A stretch of DNA of 64,000 nucleotides from Pseudomonas sp. UBA6562 (GTDB lineage Bacteria > Pseudomonadota > Gammaproteobacteria > Pseudomonadales > Pseudomonadaceae), in NCBI RefSeq assembly GCF_002434265.1, contig NZ_DJJS01000001.1, positions 186,001-250,000 of the forward strand, read 5' to 3'. Below are positions 60,057-64,000 of the stretch, one piece after another. Each line of letters begins with the position of its first letter. Position 1 is the stretch's first letter. Under the pieces are notes generated by a model. That model saw only the letters and a program-made list of their open reading frames with translations. It was not told where the DNA came from and made no database searches. The position numbers and the translations under genes were made by a program.

Positions 60057-63000
60057 TCAGGGTTTGGCCGTCTGCTGCTGGATCGCAGCGGCCCATTCGC
60101 CGTCGCGGCTGTACCCGCTGGTACGTAGCAGGCCCAGGTCCAGAGCGTTTTCGCCGTCCGCCGCGCCTCTGCTCTTGGCCAGTTCGGCGATGGCCGTGCC
60201 GAGGTCGGGGGCCGAATTGGACGCATCGACGCTGACGTCGCGGCGGTAGTCCTGCCCGCGCAGGGTCTGTTGGGTGATGGCGCTGGCGCCCAGATCGACG
60301 CTGCCGCGTGGCGCCTGCAGACGGGCACCGACCAGTTGCGTGTCGCCGGCGACGCTCAAGGCGATGCCTTCGCTGCCTTTGAGCCCGCTCTGCTGGGCCA
60401 CGCTGTCGCGGGCGATGCGCGAAGCTTCTACGCGCAGAGTGGGCGACAGGCCCGGGTCGACCTTGCCGATGGCCGAACCGGCTTTCTCCTGCACCTTGCC
60501 GCCTACCGGGCCTGCCAGAGAGGTGGCCGCATTGAGGTAGCCCTGCGGGTTCTTCTCATGGCTCAGGCGCGCATCCACTTGCACGTGGGTGCTGTCGACG
60601 TGGTCCTTGCGGCTGGCGACCGTCAGGTTGCCATCGATGGCACCGCCAATGCGCTCGGCTTCGACGCGCACGCCCTCCATGCGCATATCGCCGGCGCTGT
60701 TCAGGGTCACCTGGTCGGCGCGCCAGGCGCTGTCGTTCCAGGTCAGGTTGTCGCGCTTGTCCAGTTCCACCTTGACCCGGCCATGCAGGCCGCGCACATC
60801 GTCGGCTGCCAGTGCGGCCTTGCTCAGGTTGAAACCGGCGCCAGCGGTGATCGCCAGGTTGTCGCGTCGGTCGTAATTGCTCGAAGCTTCGGCCAGTACA
60901 CCGCCTTTGGCGGCATCGAGCGCCAGGGCCTGGGCATTGACCTGCAAGCCTTGCAGGTGGATGGCCTGGTCTTCGCGAGCCTGGCTGGCGACGGTCAGGG
61001 TGCCACGGCTGTGCACACTCGGGTCCTGGGCGGTTCGGCTGTCTTCGTCGACCTTGCCCGAGGTCAGGTGGCCGCCCACCGCGCCCCCGCTGGTCAAGCC
61101 ATGCGAGCCTGCCAGCTCCACGCCGCCGCCGAGGACGTTGCCCTTGGCCTGGTGCGTGTCGTAGGCGGCCAGATCCTTGATCACGCCAGCGCTGTCGAGC
61201 GTCACTTCGCCGACCGGCGCTTCGCGGCGCCCGATTTTTACCCCTTCGAGGGTCAGGTCGCCGCCACTGCGCAAGGTCACGTCGCCTTTGGCGTCGAGCT
61301 GCGCGACCTGGGCTTTGCGGTCGCTGGATTGAGCCCTGTTGTAGTCGCCATAGGCGCGCGCGTCCAGGCCGATCTTGGTAGGGGCGTTGCCCCCTTTGCT
61401 CCACAGGCTGGCATCGAGCTCGCTGCTGATCTTGTCCACCGAGTCGCTGGCGGCGCTGACCGTCAATGGACCGGCGCTTTCGATCAGAATCGGGCCGTCG
61501 CCGCCGTCCAGGCGCGTGCTTTCGTACAGGCCATCGCTGCCCAGTTGCACCTGGATGCCGCTTTGCCCCTGCAAGCTGCCGACCTTGGCAGTGCGCGTGG
61601 CAAGGTGGCTGTGGTTCTTTTCCACCGCGCCGGTGACGCGTGCGTTGAGGTCGGTGCCGGTGCTGGTGTCGACGCGCAAGCTGCCCTCGGCCTTCAGCGT
61701 GTCGTCGATGACCGTTCGGCTGTCGTGTGCGGCAAGCAGATGATGCTGTTGCGCATCTATCGCCACCTGGCCCGCGCCAGCCTTGTAGGCGGTGCCGACG
61801 TCGGTGAGGGTGTCGGCCTTGATCGCGATGGCACCTGCGTCCAGCTCGGTCACTTGCGCTGTGGTCTGGGTGTCCAGGTGCTGGCTGCTGACGTGGGCGA
61901 GGGTGGCGTCAGCGCCGACGCTGGGTGGCGCCATCGCATCTTCAGGGGACGCCTGCTGGAACCGCGCGGCTTCCTCACCCTGCACCAGGCGTTCGATGGG
62001 TCGGGTGATGTCGCGGTATTCCAGGCTCGCGCCGAGGCTGGCGTTCCAGTTCTGGGTACGCGTGTCGGTGTGCTTGATGTCGTCCGCCGCGCGGTTCTCC
62101 ACCCGTTCGGCAACCACTTTCAAGTTGGAACCCGTTTTGATCAGGGTGGCCTCGTTGAGCACATCCGGCGCATCGATGCGGACTTCGCCGCCCGCGCTGA
62201 GCTCACTGCGCTGGACCAGGCTTTCCAGGTGTTCGGTGATGGTTTGGTCGCGCTTGCCGTGGAACGCGCTGCCGACCCGGTCGATCCCTCCGGTAACGAC
62301 CAGACCACCGCCGCTTTCGGTGCGGGTAGTGAGTTCGCTGCTGTCATTGCGCGCCACGCCCAGCTCGACCCTTTGCCCGGCCAGAGTGAGGTCGCCCTGC
62401 TCGGCGCTGACCTTCGAGCCTTTGACCTGCAAGGTGTTGCCGCTGCGCAGTGCGACGCTGGCGCCGCTGAGTTCGCTAGCGGTCTGCCGAGTGGCACTGT
62501 TTGTTTTTTCCGTGCTCGCCACCTCGTAACCAACCCCCGCGTCGAACTGCCGCGAGCCGGCTTTTTCCCCTTCGGCCTCACGGGTCTGTTTGGCGTGCGC
62601 GTTGAAGTGGCGTTGCTGCTCGCTCTGCTGGCTGTCGCTGCGGCTTGCTGCGCTGAGGATGCTCAGATCGCCGCCGGCCTCGGCCGTCAGTTGTTGGTCG
62701 GCATGCAGGCGGGCGCCTTCGATGCGCAGGTCGCCGGCACTGGCCAGGCGCAGATTGGTGCGCGAGTGGATGTCGCTCGACAGCACCTGCTGTTCGCGGT
62801 CGGTGCGCTCGCTGCTGTTGCCCAGCGCGCCGAACAGTTTGCTGCTCGATGCGCTGCGGGTCTGGGTGCTTTCGCCGATGGCCGCCGTCACGTCCAACGC
62901 ACCCACCGTGCTGAACAGCAGTGCGTCCTTTTCGCCGAACACTTCGCTGCCGCTGATGCCGGCCTGCTCGGCGCTGACCTTCAGCACGCCGCCTGCGCGG

Positions 63001-64000
63001 ACTTTACTGCCGACCATTTTTCCGGCGTCGCCGTCATGACCCTGGCGGTCACCGAAGAAGGTGCCAGATACCAGATCCCCCCGGTAGTCGCGGTTCTGCT
63101 CACGCTCGTTGAGGCGCTGGGCGTCGATCTGCACGTGGCGGCCGCTGATCTGCAGGTCGTTCTGGCTCAGCACCTGGCTGCCGGTGATGTGCACGTCGCC
63201 GCCCGCACCGAGCTGCACATCGGCGCCCTTGAGCACACTGGGCACGGCGGTTTCCCGGTACTGGTCGCTGTCGCTGTCGCCGCGCCACAGGTGCTTGCGG
63301 TGGCGAACCTGGCTCTGCCGCCGGTCGCTGTCGCTGGCGGCGAGGAGGTCGAGCCGGCCGCCGGTGTCCAGGCGTAGTTGGTCGGCGGCCTCGAGCTCAC
63401 TGCCGGTCAGACGCATGTCGCCGCCGGCGCGCAGGTCGATGTCGTCTTTGGCGGTGAGCATCACGCCGAAGTGCGTGCGCTGGGTGCGGGTGTCTTGCTT
63501 GCTGTAGGTTTCGGTGGTGACGAACCAGGCTTTCTTGTCCCACTCGTCGCGGCTGCGGCTGATCTCCTCACGGGTCTTGCCGTCGAGGGTCAGCGCTTTG
63601 CCGGCTGCCACCTCTACCGTGCGTGCGCTGCCGCTGACCGCGCTCAAGCGCAGGTCGTCGGCGGCCTGTAGGGTCAGGTCGCCGTCGCTCACCTGCAAAC
63701 GGCTGTAACCACGGTCGCTGCCTTCCACGGTCAAGGCCCCGGCCGAACGCACGGTCAGTTCCTTGTCCGCTATCGCTTGTGTGGGGCCCATGCGCACGCC
63801 GGCGCCCTCGGCCGTGGAGATGATACGGATGCGCCCGGCTTGCATGGCGCCGAACAGGCTGGCGTCGACGCTGCCGGCTTCGCCAGGCAGGTGCTCCAGC
63901 ACTTCCAGGGTGTCGCTGGCCAGGCGGTTGCGTCCGACCAGCACGTTGAGGTCGCCGCCCACGAGCAGTTGGCCGCTGCTCGTCACTTTCGGCGCGATCA
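60057..64000 (-). CDS. Filamentous haemagglutinin-type TpsA adhesin, C-terminal 1313 residues (gene runs off the right edge)
   Basis: An open frame continues to the right edge, so the N-terminal signal and TPS domain are outside. It has dozens of haemagglutinin repeat units of the type LRSGNTLQVKGSKVSAEQGDLTLAGQ, giving a right-handed beta-helix rod. The last 120 residues (SIARDSVAQQSGLKGSEGIALSVAGD to AAIQQQTAKP) show no CDI-type VENN/pretoxin motif and no toxin domain, so this looks like an adhesin rather than a CdiA. It would be exported by a TpsB partner, which is not in the window. The frame has a GTG at 63986 but this is an internal codon. Confidence 0.88.
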   Translation of the reverse strand, partial: IAPKVTSSGQLLVGGDLNVLVGRNRLASDTLEVLEHLPGEAGSVDASLFGAMQAGRIRIISTAEGAGVRMGPTQAIADKELTVRSAGALTVEGSDRGYSRLQVSDGDLTLQAADDLRLSAVSGSARTVEVAAGKALTLDGKTREEISRSRDEWDKKAWFVTTETYSKQDTRTQRTHFGVMLTAKDDIDLRAGGDMRLTGSELEAADQLRLDTGGRLDLLAASDSDRRQSQVRHRKHLWRGDSDSDQYRETAVPSVLKGADVQLGAGGDVHITGSQVLSQNDLQISGRHVQIDAQRLNEREQNRDYRGDLVSGTFFGDRQGHDGDAGKMVGSKVRAGGVLKVSAEQAGISGSEVFGEKDALLFSTVGALDVTAAIGESTQTRSASSSKLFGALGNSSERTDREQQVLSSDIHSRTNLRLASAGDLRIEGARLHADQQLTAEAGGDLSILSAASRSDSQQSEQQRHFNAHAKQTREAEGEKAGSRQFDAGVGYEVASTEKTNSATRQTASELSGASVALRSGNTLQVKGSKVSAEQGDLTLAGQRVELGVARNDSSELTTRTESGGGLVVTGGIDRVGSAFHGKRDQTITEHLESLVQRSELSAGGEVRIDAPDVLNEATLIKTGSNLKVVAERVENRAADDIKHTDTRTQNWNASLGASLEYRDITRPIERLVQGEEAARFQQASPEDAMAPPSVGADATLAHVSSQHLDTQTTAQVTELDAGAIAIKADTLTDVGTAYKAGAGQVAIDAQQHHLLAAHDSRTVIDDTLKAEGSLRVDTSTGTDLNARVTGAVEKNHSHLATRTAKVGSLQGQSGIQVQLGSDGLYESTRLDGGDGPILIESAGPLTVSAASDSVDKISSELDASLWSKGGNAPTKIGLDARAYGDYNRAQSSDRKAQVAQLDAKGDVTLRSGGDLTLEGVKIGRREAPVGEVTLDSAGVIKDLAAYDTHQAKGNVLGGGVELAGSHGLTSGGAVGGHLTSGKVDEDSRTAQDPSVHSRGTLTVASQAREDQAIHLQGLQVNAQALALDAAKGGVLAEASSNYDRRDNLAITAGAGFNLSKAALAADDVRGLHGRVKVELDKRDNLTWNDSAWRADQVTLNSAGDMRMEGVRVEAERIGGAIDGNLTVASRKDHVDSTHVQVDARLSHEKNPQGYLNAATSLAGPVGGKVQEKAGSAIGKVDPGLSPTLRVEASRIARDSVAQQSGLKGSEGIALSVAGDTQLVGARLQAPRGSVDLGASAITQQTLRGQDYRRDVSVDASNSAPDLGTAIAELAKSRGAADGENALDLGLLRTSGYSRDGEWAAAIQQQTAKP

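Overview
The window is 64 kb of high-GC DNA from a fluorescent Pseudomonas, most likely of the P. putida group. The evidence is a full beta-ketoadipate (pca) cluster next to a TtgABC/TtgR-type RND pump, an MvaT/TurA xenogeneic silencer, a PykA-type pyruvate kinase, an OprD-family porin, and a close match (from memory) to the published PcaR and TtgR operators.

Layout. 1-4.2 kb: minus-strand RHS/YD-repeat locus, cut by the window edge, with an unknown 312-residue protein at its head. 4.3-17 kb: core chromosome, with pykA, a small lipoprotein, a PilZ protein, sbcB, mvaT, purU, a three-gene envelope glycan/lipid operon (GT4 glycosyltransferase, DUF2334 deacetylase, PF03706 membrane protein), a dCache chemoreceptor and a PiT phosphate transporter. 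17.4-29 kb: pcaR, pcaK, pcaIJF, pcaT, pcaBDC, an Mpo1-like gene and an OprD porin. Together these import 4-hydroxybenzoate/protocatechuate-type compounds and convert carboxymuconate to succinyl-CoA and acetyl-CoA. The 15-bp PcaR operator stands before pcaR and pcaI as paired copies with identical spacing. 29.4-38 kb: the divergent ttgABC and ttgR pair with overlapping promoters, then a DHA2-type drug exporter and an oxaloacetate-decarboxylase-family enzyme.

38.9-47.6 kb is the most unusual part. A 1905-residue secreted-type protein contains exactly 200 tandem octapeptides (consensus VAALTTAQ) with no insertion or deletion. These are ordered into 5- and 7-octad blocks and then into 17- or 27-octad super-repeats. 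A C-terminal part carries Ca-binding-type loops and a type I secretion-like tail. The gene is flanked by a TPR/GT41 (O-GlcNAc-transferase-like) glycosyltransferase and a SAM methyltransferase. I infer a modified giant surface adhesin locus; its function is not established.

47.7-55.5 kb: housekeeping genes (Tat multicopper oxidase, tadA, mltF, purL, a NIF3-like protein). 55.6-64 kb: accessory material, with a Het-C family protein, a PhoX phosphatase that has a possible Pho box, and the C-terminal 1.3 thousand residues of a filamentous haemagglutinin cut by the right edge.

No tRNA, rRNA, CRISPR array, insertion sequence or prophage was seen.
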